NCBI GenBank assembly: GCA_016868475.1
Contig: VGGU01000003.1
Location: 1 to 64,000, forward strand
Source: Bacteroidota bacterium
Lineage (GTDB): Bacteria; Bacteroidota; Bacteroidia; Chitinophagales; Chitinophagaceae
Reading direction: 5' to 3'
Length of the DNA stretch: 64,000 nt
Position numbers and translations under genes: made by a program. Positions 17,728 to 26,116 of the stretch are shown here, in pieces. Within the stretch, counting starts at the first letter, position 1; every line of letters begins with the position of its first letter. The notes beneath the pieces are model-generated. The model saw only the letters and a list, made by a program, of their open reading frames with translations, searched no databases and was not told the DNA's origin.

Positions 17728-18291
17728 GTGAAAGACCCCATCTTATTTTCACTTTCCATACAAGCCGAAAGTAAAAGGTTGATCAAGGGACTGCAGTTAT
17801 TGTTACTAGCCGTCAATGCCTTGTTTCTTATTTACCTTTTATTAGCAGCTAACCAATTCAGCAAAATTGTTCAATTGGTTGCTCCTTTTTTAATGTTAAT
17901 GTTCTTTTCTTTTATCTGGAAAAGAAAAGAACAAGCTCCTCTAGACGAATTATCTAGGCTGCTCATGATCCTTGGGCTTTCTTTTGCAGTTAATTGGTTG
18001 GCTAATTATTATTGGCTTCCGGGAATAGGAATGATTGGCCTCACATTTTTGTTTGTCCAGGCAATTCGTCCCATAACCATTTTGTTTTCTTCGACCACTA
18101 TCAAATTCAATACATTCCCTGCCCGCACTTATTCTTGGAAAGAATTGGAACAGGTAATTCTTAGAGATGCTATTCTTACCTTAAATTTTTACAATAACCG
18201 TTTTATTCAGCATGCTGTAAACTTGCCAGTTCATTTTAACACAGCCGAATTCAATCAATTTTGCTTTTCTCGATTTGAACAAAATAAATAG
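17728..18291 (+). CDS. Unknown integral membrane protein
   Basis: A 187-residue protein starting with GTG 6 bases after bshB1. It has about four hydrophobic spans (near residues 22-42, 47-62, 74-90 and 92-112) and a soluble C-terminal part with TIKFNTFPARTYSWKELEQVILRDAILTLNFYNN (in part), which resembles the end of a bacterial PH-like (YdbT) domain where a short strand pair follows membrane helices. That resemblance is weak. Codon use matches neighbours and it is 2 bases from the next gene, so it is a real operon member of unknown role. Confidence 0.7.
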   Translation: MKDPILFSLSIQAESKRLIKGLQLLLLAVNALFLIYLLLAANQFSKIVQLVAPFLMLMFFSFIWKRKEQAPLDELSRLLMILGLSFAVNWLANYYWLPGIGMIGLTFLFVQAIRPITILFSSTTIKFNTFPARTYSWKELEQVILRDAILTLNFYNNRFIQHAVNLPVHFNTAEFNQFCFSRFEQNK

Positions 18292-18293
18292 CT

Positions 18294-19583
18294 ATGAAAA
18301 CGCCATTCTTGTTGTACTCGGACGGGAAAGGGAACATTTTTGAAGATCAAACCCTATATGCCACAGGGAGATCGGGGTGGGATGCCTTGCAAGTACCAAA
18401 TGAAGACTGGATTCCACTGCCCTCAGGAGGTTCTTTATATGAACTTCCTGGAAGAAAAGGAATTGGAATAGATGTAATTACCGGCAACATGCGTTTGTGT
18501 GAAAAAGGCTGGGCCGTTGCTGCCTTTCTACCCCCAGCACATACTGGCTATTATCTTGCAGCTTATGAGACCTCAGCAGAAGCCCCTACTCTGCCACTAT
18601 TCTGTTATACGGCTGCAGGTTGGCTAGATGATCAATTTTTGGTTCCTGCCATTCGAATTGAATCAGATATAAGACAAGACTGTGATGGGTATGATGAAAA
18701 AAAAATAAAGCAAGGGGCCCACACTCTTTTGCAAACCTATCCCCATAATCGGTTGGTCAAGCATTTGATGGATAACTGCTGTCAAACTTATCAATGCCCT
18801 GCGGCACGTAACTTATCATTAGGCAGGTGGGAATGCCCCATTCCAGTATCTCCTGCATGCAATGCAAATTGTGTTGGTTGTATTTCACTACAACCAGATG
18901 AGGAGCCCATTGTATCCACTCAAGACCGCTTACAGTTTAAGCCCTTACCTGAGGAGATTGTAGAGTTTGCAGTGCCACATCTTACATCAGCACCCTATCC
19001 GATTGTAAGTTTTGGACAAGGGTGCGAAGGGGAGCCCTTGTTAATGTGGGAAACAATCAGAGCCGCTATTTTAGAAATTCGAAAGCACACTACAAAGGGA
19101 AGCATTAACATCAATACCAACGGCTCAAATCCTGATGCCGTACGAGCCCTCTGTAAAGCAGGATTAGATTCTATTCGTGTAAGTACAAACTCCGCAAGAA
19201 AAAATATCTATACTTCCTATTACCGACCTAACAATTACCAATTTGAAGATATCATTGAGAGTCTAAAAGTGGTAAGCTCTTTTGGAGGTTGGACTTCGCT
19301 TAACTATTTTGTTTTTCCAGGCATGACTGATTCGGTAGAAGAAGTAGAAGCATTGAGAAAATTGATTCGGGATACCAATCTGAAAATGATTCAATGGAGA
19401 AACTTCAACATAGACCCGGATTGGTATTTAGGAAAAATAGGAATAACCGATACCGGTGAAGCTATGGGTGTTAAAAATATGCAGCAACGCTTAAGGGAAG
19501 AATTTCCAACCTTACAATTTGGCTATTTTAATCCCCCTATTGAAAGGATCAAAGGAAATATTCAATTGGACTTTGCTCGTTGA
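18294..19583 (+). CDS. Radical SAM protein with a cysteine-rich N-terminal extension, function unknown
   Basis: The 429-residue protein has the radical SAM cluster motif CNANCVGC (CxxxCxxC, Cys189/193/196), unusually far from the N-terminus, followed by the barrel: YPIVSFGQGCEGEPLLMWE (a GxGEP-like SAM-contact strand), GSININTNGSNPDAVRAL and LDSIRVSTNSARKNIYTSYY. The first 180 residues are a separate beta-rich domain that I do not recognise. Extra cysteines precede the cluster motif: Cys130, Cys162, Cys163, Cys168 and Cys181, enough for an auxiliary site. It generates a 5'-deoxyadenosyl radical by family inference; the substrate is unknown. Last gene of the ccm/bshB1 run, 2 bases after the membrane protein. 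Confidence 0.85.
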   Translation: MKTPFLLYSDGKGNIFEDQTLYATGRSGWDALQVPNEDWIPLPSGGSLYELPGRKGIGIDVITGNMRLCEKGWAVAAFLPPAHTGYYLAAYETSAEAPTLPLFCYTAAGWLDDQFLVPAIRIESDIRQDCDGYDEKKIKQGAHTLLQTYPHNRLVKHLMDNCCQTYQCPAARNLSLGRWECPIPVSPACNANCVGCISLQPDEEPIVSTQDRLQFKPLPEEIVEFAVPHLTSAPYPIVSFGQGCEGEPLLMWETIRAAILEIRKHTTKGSININTNGSNPDAVRALCKAGLDSIRVSTNSARKNIYTSYYRPNNYQFEDIIESLKVVSSFGGWTSLNYFVFPGMTDSVEEVEALRKLIRDTNLKMIQWRNFNIDPDWYLGKIGITDTGEAMGVKNMQQRLREEFPTLQFGYFNPPIERIKGNIQLDFAR

Positions 19584-19713
19584 TATTTTAACCAAAATTT
19601 AAACCCAATATTAACGATTCCTATAGGGTGCATTCGTTTTATCAAATCACTGAAAACTGATCCATTAAGGTTTCTGACATATCACTTATTTTCGCTTAAC
19701 CACCCTGTTGTTC

Positions 19714-20571
19714 ATGCTCGACCGGCAAAATTCATACTCAACAAAAGCAATCAACTATACAGCCCTTGTTGTTTTGTTGTTCATCCTTCTGCTTTTTCTG
19801 TTCAAATGGAAACTACCCTCTTTTGAAAAAGATGCACCCATCAATGGGGTGGATGTGGAAGTGAACTGGCCTCCGGATCCTCCAGCTCCATTTCAAGATG
19901 GTGGCGGTGGTGGTGGCCAAGCGCTGGCCTCACCGGAACAGCCTGGCCTTGCGCAACCCAATTCTCAAGACCCGGGTGAGCAACAATTATCCAAAGAAGT
20001 GGAAACAGATCCATTGAGCACTCAGACAGCTGTTACTCATAATCGTAAAAAAAATAAAAATGCTAAAAGTCTGACATCCAATAGTCCAAAGACAAAATCT
20101 AAACCTAATATTGAGCCTCCTTCTCCTCCACAAGCAAAAGCTGTAATGGGCAAATCCAATCAAAAAACTGGGGCTGGAGGGAATGAAGCCATAGACTTTG
20201 AGAGATCAGGTGGAGCTGGAAATGGATGGGGAACCGGCAAAGGAAATGGTGCAGGGGGTGGTGCTGGCGAAGGATCAGGGGGAGGTTCTGGAACAGGAAT
20301 TGGTGCAGGAAACGGGCCACGAGTAACACGTGGTGATCGAAAAATTGTTAGAAGCTACGCCTTTGAGGGCGAGTTAAACAAGGCCACACTATATGTTAAT
20401 ATTGCTGTGTCGCCAGATGGAACTGGCAGATTTGTCAACTTCGCCAAAGGATCTACTGCAACAGGATCCACTTATCGACAAGCAATAGTACAATACTTAG
20501 AAAAAATTCGATTTGATGTAAGCGACCATGAATCCCTGGTAACTGTGCAATTTAATTTCAGAATTAACTAG
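19714..20571 (+). CDS. TonB-like energy transducer with glycine-rich linker
   Basis: The start is ATG 19714 (an in-frame TTG at 19708 is less likely). Residues 14-34 form one membrane span (YTALVVLLFILLLFLFKWKL), followed by a periplasmic Pro- and then Gly-rich linker (GGGGGGQ near residue 65; a run of GNG/GGG/GSG repeats around residues 155-205) and a C-terminal TonB-like domain: LNKATLYVNIAVSPDGTGRF to LVTVQFNFRIN. The plan is that of TonB proteins that couple ExbBD to outer-membrane receptors. exbB/exbD are often next to this gene and folC in Bacteroidota as I recall, but here they are missing. folC follows after 17 bases. Confidence 0.75.
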   Translation: MLDRQNSYSTKAINYTALVVLLFILLLFLFKWKLPSFEKDAPINGVDVEVNWPPDPPAPFQDGGGGGGQALASPEQPGLAQPNSQDPGEQQLSKEVETDPLSTQTAVTHNRKKNKNAKSLTSNSPKTKSKPNIEPPSPPQAKAVMGKSNQKTGAGGNEAIDFERSGGAGNGWGTGKGNGAGGGAGEGSGGGSGTGIGAGNGPRVTRGDRKIVRSYAFEGELNKATLYVNIAVSPDGTGRFVNFAKGSTATGSTYRQAIVQYLEKIRFDVSDHESLVTVQFNFRIN

Positions 20572-20588
20572 CAAGTTTAGGTTTACTT

Positions 20589-21896
20589 ATGAATTATCAA
20601 GAAACCTTGCAGTTTTTATATGAGAAACTCCCTGAATTTTCTCGTATTGGCGAGCCTGCGTATAAAAAAGATATTCATAATACCATAGCGCTGTGCCATG
20701 CACTGAACAATCCTCAGCACAAATTCAAGTCCATTCACATTGCTGGCACTAATGGAAAAGGTTCAGTAAGCCATATGCTGGCTTCCATTTTACAAGAAGC
20801 CGGGTATAAAACAGGGCTTTACACCTCCCCTCACTTAGTTGATTTTAGAGAACGCATAAAAATCAACGGTCAACTAATCAGCCAACAGGATGTAGTTGAA
20901 TTCACGCAAAGATTGCTGCCACTTTTCGAGTCCATTAATCCCAGTTTCTTTGAGGTAACCGTAGCTATGGCCTATGATTATTTTGCGCAGCAACAAGTTG
21001 ATATTGCGGTTATCGAAACGGGTTTAGGCGGACGATTAGACAGCACAAATATCATTACACCTACCCTATCAATCATAACTAACATTGGGTGGGATCATAT
21101 GCAATTATTAGGGGATAGTCTGGAAAAAATAGCGGTTGAAAAAGCAGGTATAATAAAAACCAAAGTCCCTGTGGTAATTGGAAAAATGCAAAAAGAGTCT
21201 TGGCCTGTTTTTCTTGAAAAGGCAACACAACTAAACGCTCCTATTACCTTGGCTGAAAACGCCCATACCATAGATCATTTTTATTGGGAAAAAGATAAGT
21301 TGTTTATCAAGGTCAATTCAGTAAAATCCCAAACACTCTTTGAACTTGATCTTACTGGAATTTACCAGTGCACTAATTTGATAACTGTTTTATCGGCGGT
21401 GGAGCAATTAACAAAGGCAGGGTTTGCGATTTCTCCCCTTGCATTACACAAAGGATTAAGTCATGCCAAGAAGAGTACTGGGCTACTGGGCAGGTGGGAG
21501 GAAATTAGACCAAACCCAAAGTTGGTACTGGATGTAGCGCACAATGCTGATGGCATAGAACAAGTACTACTTCAACTTCAACACATTCACTTCAATAAAT
21601 TGCATTTGATATTAGGAATGGCAAAAGATAAGGATTGCGAGCGCGTACTTGATATACTTCCTAAACAAGCTGTTTTATATTTCACACAAGCTCATCTTCC
21701 AAGAGCCATGCCGGCAACAATGTTAACTGCATTGGCAGCAAAAAAACAATTGCAAGGAACCACACATGAGCATGTGAACGATGCTATAGCCGCTGCATTG
21801 CAATGCGCGATGCCCAATGATTTACTGATAGTTTTCGGCAGTATCTTTTTGGTGGCCGAAGTTGACCGTGAACGTTGGGCCAACCTAACCTTATAG
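20589..21896 (+). CDS. folC: Bifunctional folylpolyglutamate synthase/dihydrofolate synthase
   Basis: FolC adds glutamate to dihydropteroate and to folates. The 435-residue protein has the Mur-ligase P-loop HIAGTNGKGSVSHMLASIL (near residue 51), YTSPHLVDFRERIKING, IETGLGGRLDSTNII, and the Mur-ligase His region TNIGWDHMQLLGDSLEKIA with KAGIIK, then LVLDVAHNADGIE in the C-terminal domain. Length and motif order are normal. Its stop codon overlaps the convergent ABC ATPase stop by 6 bases. Confidence 0.95.
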   Translation: MNYQETLQFLYEKLPEFSRIGEPAYKKDIHNTIALCHALNNPQHKFKSIHIAGTNGKGSVSHMLASILQEAGYKTGLYTSPHLVDFRERIKINGQLISQQDVVEFTQRLLPLFESINPSFFEVTVAMAYDYFAQQQVDIAVIETGLGGRLDSTNIITPTLSIITNIGWDHMQLLGDSLEKIAVEKAGIIKTKVPVVIGKMQKESWPVFLEKATQLNAPITLAENAHTIDHFYWEKDKLFIKVNSVKSQTLFELDLTGIYQCTNLITVLSAVEQLTKAGFAISPLALHKGLSHAKKSTGLLGRWEEIRPNPKLVLDVAHNADGIEQVLLQLQHIHFNKLHLILGMAKDKDCERVLDILPKQAVLYFTQAHLPRAMPATMLTALAAKKQLQGTTHEHVNDAIAAALQCAMPNDLLIVFGSIFLVAEVDRERWANLTL

Positions 21897-22655
21897 AGCA
21901 GGTTCCAAACTATGCCCGGTGAGTGCAATAAATACATCTTCGAGGGTAGCTGCTTTTACATCTTTTTTTCTTTCAAAACCCCCTTGCAATAATTGATCGA
22001 TTAGTGCATCAGGCGAATCCAAAGCAATTAACCTTCCTTGATCCATGATGGCAATTCGATCACACAAATATTCTGCCTCATCCATATAATGAGTGGTGAG
22101 GACAATGGTAGTTACGCTTGCACGAATGGTACGGATTAACTCCCATAGGCTCCTGCGCGCTTGAGGGTCAAGACCCGTGGTTGGTTCGTCCAGAAAAATA
22201 ACCTTTGGATTATTGACCAATGTTGTAGCAATGGAAAACCGTTGGCGTTGGCCACCACTTAATTCTTTTACTTTGGCTTTTGCTTTATCGGCCAGATTGA
22301 CCAAAGAAAGAATTTGCAATGGATTGATCTGAGTATTATATAGGCCAGCAAACAACTCCAATAATTGCTCCAGATTTAATCCCGGATAATACCCACTGCT
22401 TTGTAACTGCACCCCAATGATCTGCTTAATAGCCGCTGCATCTCTGTCAATATTGTATCCATACACTTTAACAGCCCCACTTGTTTTTTCCTTTAGTGTT
22501 TCGATGATCTCCAGCGTGGTGGTTTTCCCTGCACCATTAGGGCCCAGTAGTCCAAATATTTCGCCGTGATAAATGGAAAAACTAATTCCATTGACCGCAT
22601 CAACATTTCCGTATCGTTTCTGAAGATCTAATACTTCAATTATGGGTTCGCTCAT
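21891..22655 (-). CDS. ABC transporter ATP-binding protein without an adjacent permease
   Basis: A 254-residue ATPase of the DrrA/CcmA-like ABC-2 export class. Walker A is GLLGPNGAGKTTTLEI (near residue 33), the signature is ELSGGQRQRFSIA, Walker B is KVIFLDEPTTGLDPQARR, and the switch is TTHYMDEAEYLCDRI. The C-terminal tail (LEDVFIALTGHSL) is the usual ABC-2 ATPase ending. A partner permease should lie nearby, but downstream is the convergent folC and upstream is fbp. Its first 20 bases overlap the end of fbp, so the two are translated from one message. Confidence 0.9.
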   Translation of the reverse strand: MSEPIIEVLDLQKRYGNVDAVNGISFSIYHGEIFGLLGPNGAGKTTTLEIIETLKEKTSGAVKVYGYNIDRDAAAIKQIIGVQLQSSGYYPGLNLEQLLELFAGLYNTQINPLQILSLVNLADKAKAKVKELSGGQRQRFSIATTLVNNPKVIFLDEPTTGLDPQARRSLWELIRTIRASVTTIVLTTHYMDEAEYLCDRIAIMDQGRLIALDSPDALIDQLLQGGFERKKDVKAATLEDVFIALTGHSLEPAL

Positions 22656-23661
22656 CTGCTAATTTTTTTTCGAGATCATCCATCATGCCTACACTTCCAA
22701 CAAAGAATGGGCAACGTTCATGTAAGGAACCGGGTATAATATCTAAGGTTCGAATACGGCCATTGGTAGCCCTCCCACCTGCCACCGTTACAATAAAGGC
22801 AAAAGGATTGCACTCATACAATAATCTAAGTTTTCCTTCAGGACGTGAGCTGGTGCCAGGATACATGAAAATCCCTCCTTTGATTAAATTTCGATGCACG
22901 TCTGCAACCATACTTCCAACATATCGCTGGCGCAAAGGCCCGCCCGATGCAATTGGCCTGGTTTGACAAGCTTTAATATATTCTTGAACACCTTTCTCAA
23001 ATTCAAAATAACTTCCATGATTAACAGAGTAAATCTTTCCACGTTCTGGACAACGAATATCAGGATGACTTAACGTCCACTCCCCAATAGAGGGATCCAG
23101 TGTAAAGCCGTTTACACTTCTTCGGGTAGCATACACTAACATGGTTGAAGAACCATATACAATATAGCCAGCCGCAACTTGTTGACTCCCTGCCTGCAAA
23201 AAATCTTCTTTGGTTACCACCGTACCTACAGGAGTTACACGTCTATATACCCCAAATATGGTACCAATAGAAACGTTTACATCAATGTTGCCACTCCCGT
23301 CAAGAGGATCAAACAAGCAAACGTATTTAGAATGAATACTTTTTTCGTCATCAAAGGCTACAAAATCTTCTAATTCTTCACTGGCAATTCCTGCACAACT
23401 AATTCCATGCTGCAGCACTTTGATAAACTGATTATTTGCAAATACATCGAGTTTTTTTACTTTCTCACCCTGCACGTTTATAGTGCCTGCATTCCCTAAG
23501 ATGTCTACCAAACCAGCTTTATTAACCTCTACATTCACACGCTTTGCCGCCAAACCAATATTACGCAGCAGGTTTGATAGTTCGCCTGTTGCATGAGGAA
23601 AATCACGCAGTTGTTGTATGGTAAACTCATCCAAGGTCTGTACATTACGATTGATTGGCAT
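22636..23661 (-). CDS. fbp: Class 1 fructose-1,6-bisphosphatase
   Basis: FBPase hydrolyses fructose 1,6-bisphosphate to fructose 6-phosphate in gluconeogenesis. The start is ATG 23661 (MPINRNVQTLDEFTIQQL), because the frame upstream to 23739 lies inside the preceding gene. The metal-binding core is CLFDPLDGSGNIDVNVSIGT, preceded by the ELEDFVAF acidic stretch; LRLLYECNPFAFIVTVAGG with GGRATNG and SLHERCPFFVGS close the sugar-phosphate site. Length 341 is normal. Starts 5 bases after the transpeptidase stop and overlaps the ABC ATPase by 20 bases. Confidence 0.96.
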   Translation of the reverse strand: MPINRNVQTLDEFTIQQLRDFPHATGELSNLLRNIGLAAKRVNVEVNKAGLVDILGNAGTINVQGEKVKKLDVFANNQFIKVLQHGISCAGIASEELEDFVAFDDEKSIHSKYVCLFDPLDGSGNIDVNVSIGTIFGVYRRVTPVGTVVTKEDFLQAGSQQVAAGYIVYGSSTMLVYATRRSVNGFTLDPSIGEWTLSHPDIRCPERGKIYSVNHGSYFEFEKGVQEYIKACQTRPIASGGPLRQRYVGSMVADVHRNLIKGGIFMYPGTSSRPEGKLRLLYECNPFAFIVTVAGGRATNGRIRTLDIIPGSLHERCPFFVGSVGMMDDLEKKLADERTHN

Positions 23662-23666
23662 GATAA

Positions 23667-24896
23667 TTATTTTTGAAGAACAAGTGTTTGAGTAAGTTTT
23701 TTTGCCACAGGCACCCCATTCAGTTTTGCAGGTTTCCAAATGGACATTTGCTCTAGCTTCTCGATCAACAAAGCCTCTAATTTGAGGTTATTCGCAAGTC
23801 CTTTTATTATTTTGAAGTTAACGGGGACTCCATCCCTATCTACTACAAACTCAAATTGAACATAAACTTTTACAAAACCAGCAGGTAAATAAATCCGCAT
23901 ACTGGAGGAGGTCTGATCCAAATAATCGTTAAACGCAGTTATCCCTCCAGGAAATTGAGGCCATTGGTCTACTACTTCAGAAAGTTTGACTATAGTTCTA
24001 ACACGTTTGGAAGGCAATGATCGCGGCAAGGAAGCAGTAATTTCTCCAGTGGGTAAAGAGGCAGAAATAGCTGAGCGTGTAGCGGAAGCAGTACGCGGAG
24101 CGTCATTGATATAATACTGTCCATCCTCAGCGATCATCACAATGGGTAGTTTTTTATTCTTCTCAAAATAAAAATATGCATCCGCTAGTTTTTCAGAGAA
24201 CCTAAACAATACCGGATCATCCTTAGTCAACTCATCCAAATAGGCCTTACTTTTTGGCACATCAAACCGGCAAGGGAAAATATGAACCGGTATAAAGTCT
24301 TGACCCGCATCCCGAGCAAATGTTGCCAGAATATATAACTCATCTATTTGTTGGTCAGTAATTGGAATACAACCCACCGTTACACAACTACCATGAATAT
24401 AAATGTCTCCACCGGGCTTACTGGAGTCGCTCAACATACGATCACTGGCGTTGGGATAATTTAGACCAAGGGATAAGTAGTAATTACTGAACGGATTAAA
24501 CTCATTGATATAGTAAAACCCTTCAGGAACCTGGTAATCTCCTTGTACGCGCTTGGGACCCAAAGAACCACCCAGGGCACAAACAGGGTATGTTTTAAAT
24601 AAACTAAAAACAGATTCGTTGGTTTGCTTTACCCATACTTCAAGATGGCTGTCGTACTTAAATGATCGAATATATATTTGTGCAACAGGCCATTTCAACT
24701 TTTTTGCAACAAACTGTTTTTTTAGTGTATCTAACTTTCGCTGCATTGCTTCTTGTGGACGAGGAAAGCTTCTTTGATAATCGACAAAGGAAAGATAAGA
24801 TGCAGTTGGGCCGGCACTATGATTATATCCAGCTTGCGCCCAACCCTGTATTGAACAATAGAAAAACAAAAGCAGCAAAAGCTTGCAGCGTTGCAT
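23667..24896 (-). CDS. L,D-transpeptidase (YkuD/YafK type) fused to a TonB C-terminal domain
   Basis: A 409-residue exported protein: signal peptide (residues 1-21, LLLLLFFYCSIQGWAQA), then a YafK-like YkuD domain with the active site IHGSCVTVGCIPITDQQIDE (His168, catalytic Cys176) and YQVPEGFYYINEFNPFSNYY upstream. L,D-transpeptidases crosslink peptidoglycan or hydrolyse or attach protein to it. After a basic/Ser linker, residues about 310-409 form a TonB-C-like domain (FPGGITAFNDYLDQT, VYVQFEFVVDRDGVPVNFKI, IWKPAKLNGVPVAKKL). No membrane span lies between, so this is not an energy transducer; the C-terminal domain may bind protein or peptidoglycan. First gene of ldt-fbp-ABC. Confidence 0.87.
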   Translation of the reverse strand: MQRCKLLLLLFFYCSIQGWAQAGYNHSAGPTASYLSFVDYQRSFPRPQEAMQRKLDTLKKQFVAKKLKWPVAQIYIRSFKYDSHLEVWVKQTNESVFSLFKTYPVCALGGSLGPKRVQGDYQVPEGFYYINEFNPFSNYYLSLGLNYPNASDRMLSDSSKPGGDIYIHGSCVTVGCIPITDQQIDELYILATFARDAGQDFIPVHIFPCRFDVPKSKAYLDELTKDDPVLFRFSEKLADAYFYFEKNKKLPIVMIAEDGQYYINDAPRTASATRSAISASLPTGEITASLPRSLPSKRVRTIVKLSEVVDQWPQFPGGITAFNDYLDQTSSSMRIYLPAGFVKVYVQFEFVVDRDGVPVNFKIIKGLANNLKLEALLIEKLEQMSIWKPAKLNGVPVAKKLTQTLVLQK

Positions 24897-24938
24897 ACCA
24901 CGAATGTACGAAGGGGATATCGGTTAAGGAGCAATCAA

Positions 24939-26072
24939 CTACAGGTTTCCCCTGGCTTCTTGCTCTCTTTCAATGGCCTCAAATAACGCCTTAAAATTAC
25001 CCTTGCCAAAGCTAACAGCGCCCTTGCGCTGAATGATTTCAAAAAATAATGTAGGACGGTCTTCTACTGGCTTAGTGAATAGTTGAAGTAAATATCCTTC
25101 ATCATCCCGATCCACCAGAATGCCTAAATCCTTAAGTGGTGTCAAGTCTTCATCAATGGAGCCAACCCGATCAAGCAAAGTGTCATAGTAATTGGTTGGA
25201 ACTTGTAAAAACTCCACACCTCTTTTTTTGAGTTCGGTTACGGTTTGAATGATATCATTTGTTGCCATGGCCACATGCTGACATCCTTCTCCATTATAAA
25301 ATTCCAGGTATTCTTCAACCTGGCTTTTTTTCTTCCCCTCAGCCGGTTCGTTAATAGGAAACTTAACATACCCATTGCCACTGCTCATGACCTTACTCAT
25401 CAATGCGGAGTACTCAGTGGAAATGTCTTTATCATCAAAGGATAATATATTCTTGAAACCAAGAACCTCTTCATAAAAAGAAACCCATTTATTCATCTGA
25501 TTCCACCCAACATTTCCCACACAGTGGTCAACATAGAGCAACCCACAATCAGCTGGTTGAAAATAGGGGTTTGACCATGGGCGATAACCTGGTAAGAATG
25601 CGCCGTGATAATTCTTCCGTTCTATAAATAAATGCACAGTATCCCCATAAGTATGAATCCCACTCATCACTACTTCTCCATCTTTATCCTGCATTTTTTG
25701 AGGTTCCATACAAGACAAAGCTCCCCGTTTTGTAGTCTCCTCCCATGCTTGGGCTGCATCCTGAACACGAAGTGAAAGTGCTTTTACCCCATCGCCATGC
25801 TTATAAATATGCTCAGCGATTGGATTATCGGATTTCAAGGGGGTGGTAAGCACAAAAGTTAATTTATGTTGCCGTACAGCATAGCTTACACGATCTCTGA
25901 TACCTGTTTCAGGGCCCGCATAGGCCAATGCCTGAAATCCAAAAGCGCTCATGTAATAATGAGCTGCCTGTTTTGCATTTCCGACATAAAACTCAACATA
26001 GTCCGTTCCCTCCAAAGGTAAAAAGTCCGTAGTCTCAGAGGTGGACAACGGGCCTGCAATCGTTGTTTTCAT
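24939..26072 (-). CDS. hppD: 4-Hydroxyphenylpyruvate dioxygenase
   Basis: HPPD converts 4-hydroxyphenylpyruvate to homogentisate in tyrosine breakdown, using non-heme Fe(II). The 377-residue protein has the two vicinal-oxygen-chelate halves; the iron ligands are His183 (VDHCVGNVGW), His266 (GCQHVAMATND) and Glu345 (LFFEIIQRKG). C-terminal RKGAVSFGKGNFKALFEAIE contains the Phe/Gly/Asn residues that close the active site. No homogentisate dioxygenase or other tyrosine-catabolic gene is adjacent. The start follows a TACTTTTG box by four bases, and it diverges from purK across 44 bases. Confidence 0.96.
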   Translation of the reverse strand: MKTTIAGPLSTSETTDFLPLEGTDYVEFYVGNAKQAAHYYMSAFGFQALAYAGPETGIRDRVSYAVRQHKLTFVLTTPLKSDNPIAEHIYKHGDGVKALSLRVQDAAQAWEETTKRGALSCMEPQKMQDKDGEVVMSGIHTYGDTVHLFIERKNYHGAFLPGYRPWSNPYFQPADCGLLYVDHCVGNVGWNQMNKWVSFYEEVLGFKNILSFDDKDISTEYSALMSKVMSSGNGYVKFPINEPAEGKKKSQVEEYLEFYNGEGCQHVAMATNDIIQTVTELKKRGVEFLQVPTNYYDTLLDRVGSIDEDLTPLKDLGILVDRDDEGYLLQLFTKPVEDRPTLFFEIIQRKGAVSFGKGNFKALFEAIEREQEARGNL

Positions 26073-26076
26073 AAAG

Positions 26077-26084
26077 CAAAAGTA
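26077..26084 (-). promoter_or_regulatory. -7 box abutting the hppD start (leaderless type)
   Basis: Leftward TACTTTTG-CTTT-ATG. The box occupies the position where a -33 element of the divergent purK promoter would fall, so the two promoters overlap. Confidence 0.5.
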
Positions 26085-26104
26085 AATTATTTTATTGGCT
26101 CAGT

Positions 26105-26112
26105 TATCTTTG
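26105..26112 (+). promoter_or_regulatory. -7 box abutting the purK start (leaderless type)
   Basis: TATCTTTG-TCAA-ATG. Same box-to-start spacing as hppD, yggS and the iscA-like gene. Confidence 0.5.
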
Positions 26113-26116
26113 TCAA

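Noticed and set aside
20170..20320. Glycine-codon-rich tract as a possible tandem repeat element
   Set aside because: The repetition comes from a Gly-rich protein linker and keeps the reading frame of the TonB-like gene; no independent repeat unit is seen.
23662..23739. N-terminal extension of fbp
   Set aside because: It lies inside the transpeptidase gene and lacks FBPase similarity; ATG 23661 gives the normal length.
24662..24994. A 110-codon rightward frame spanning the transpeptidase start and the hppD end
   Set aside because: It overlaps two confident leftward genes and has no promoter or motif.
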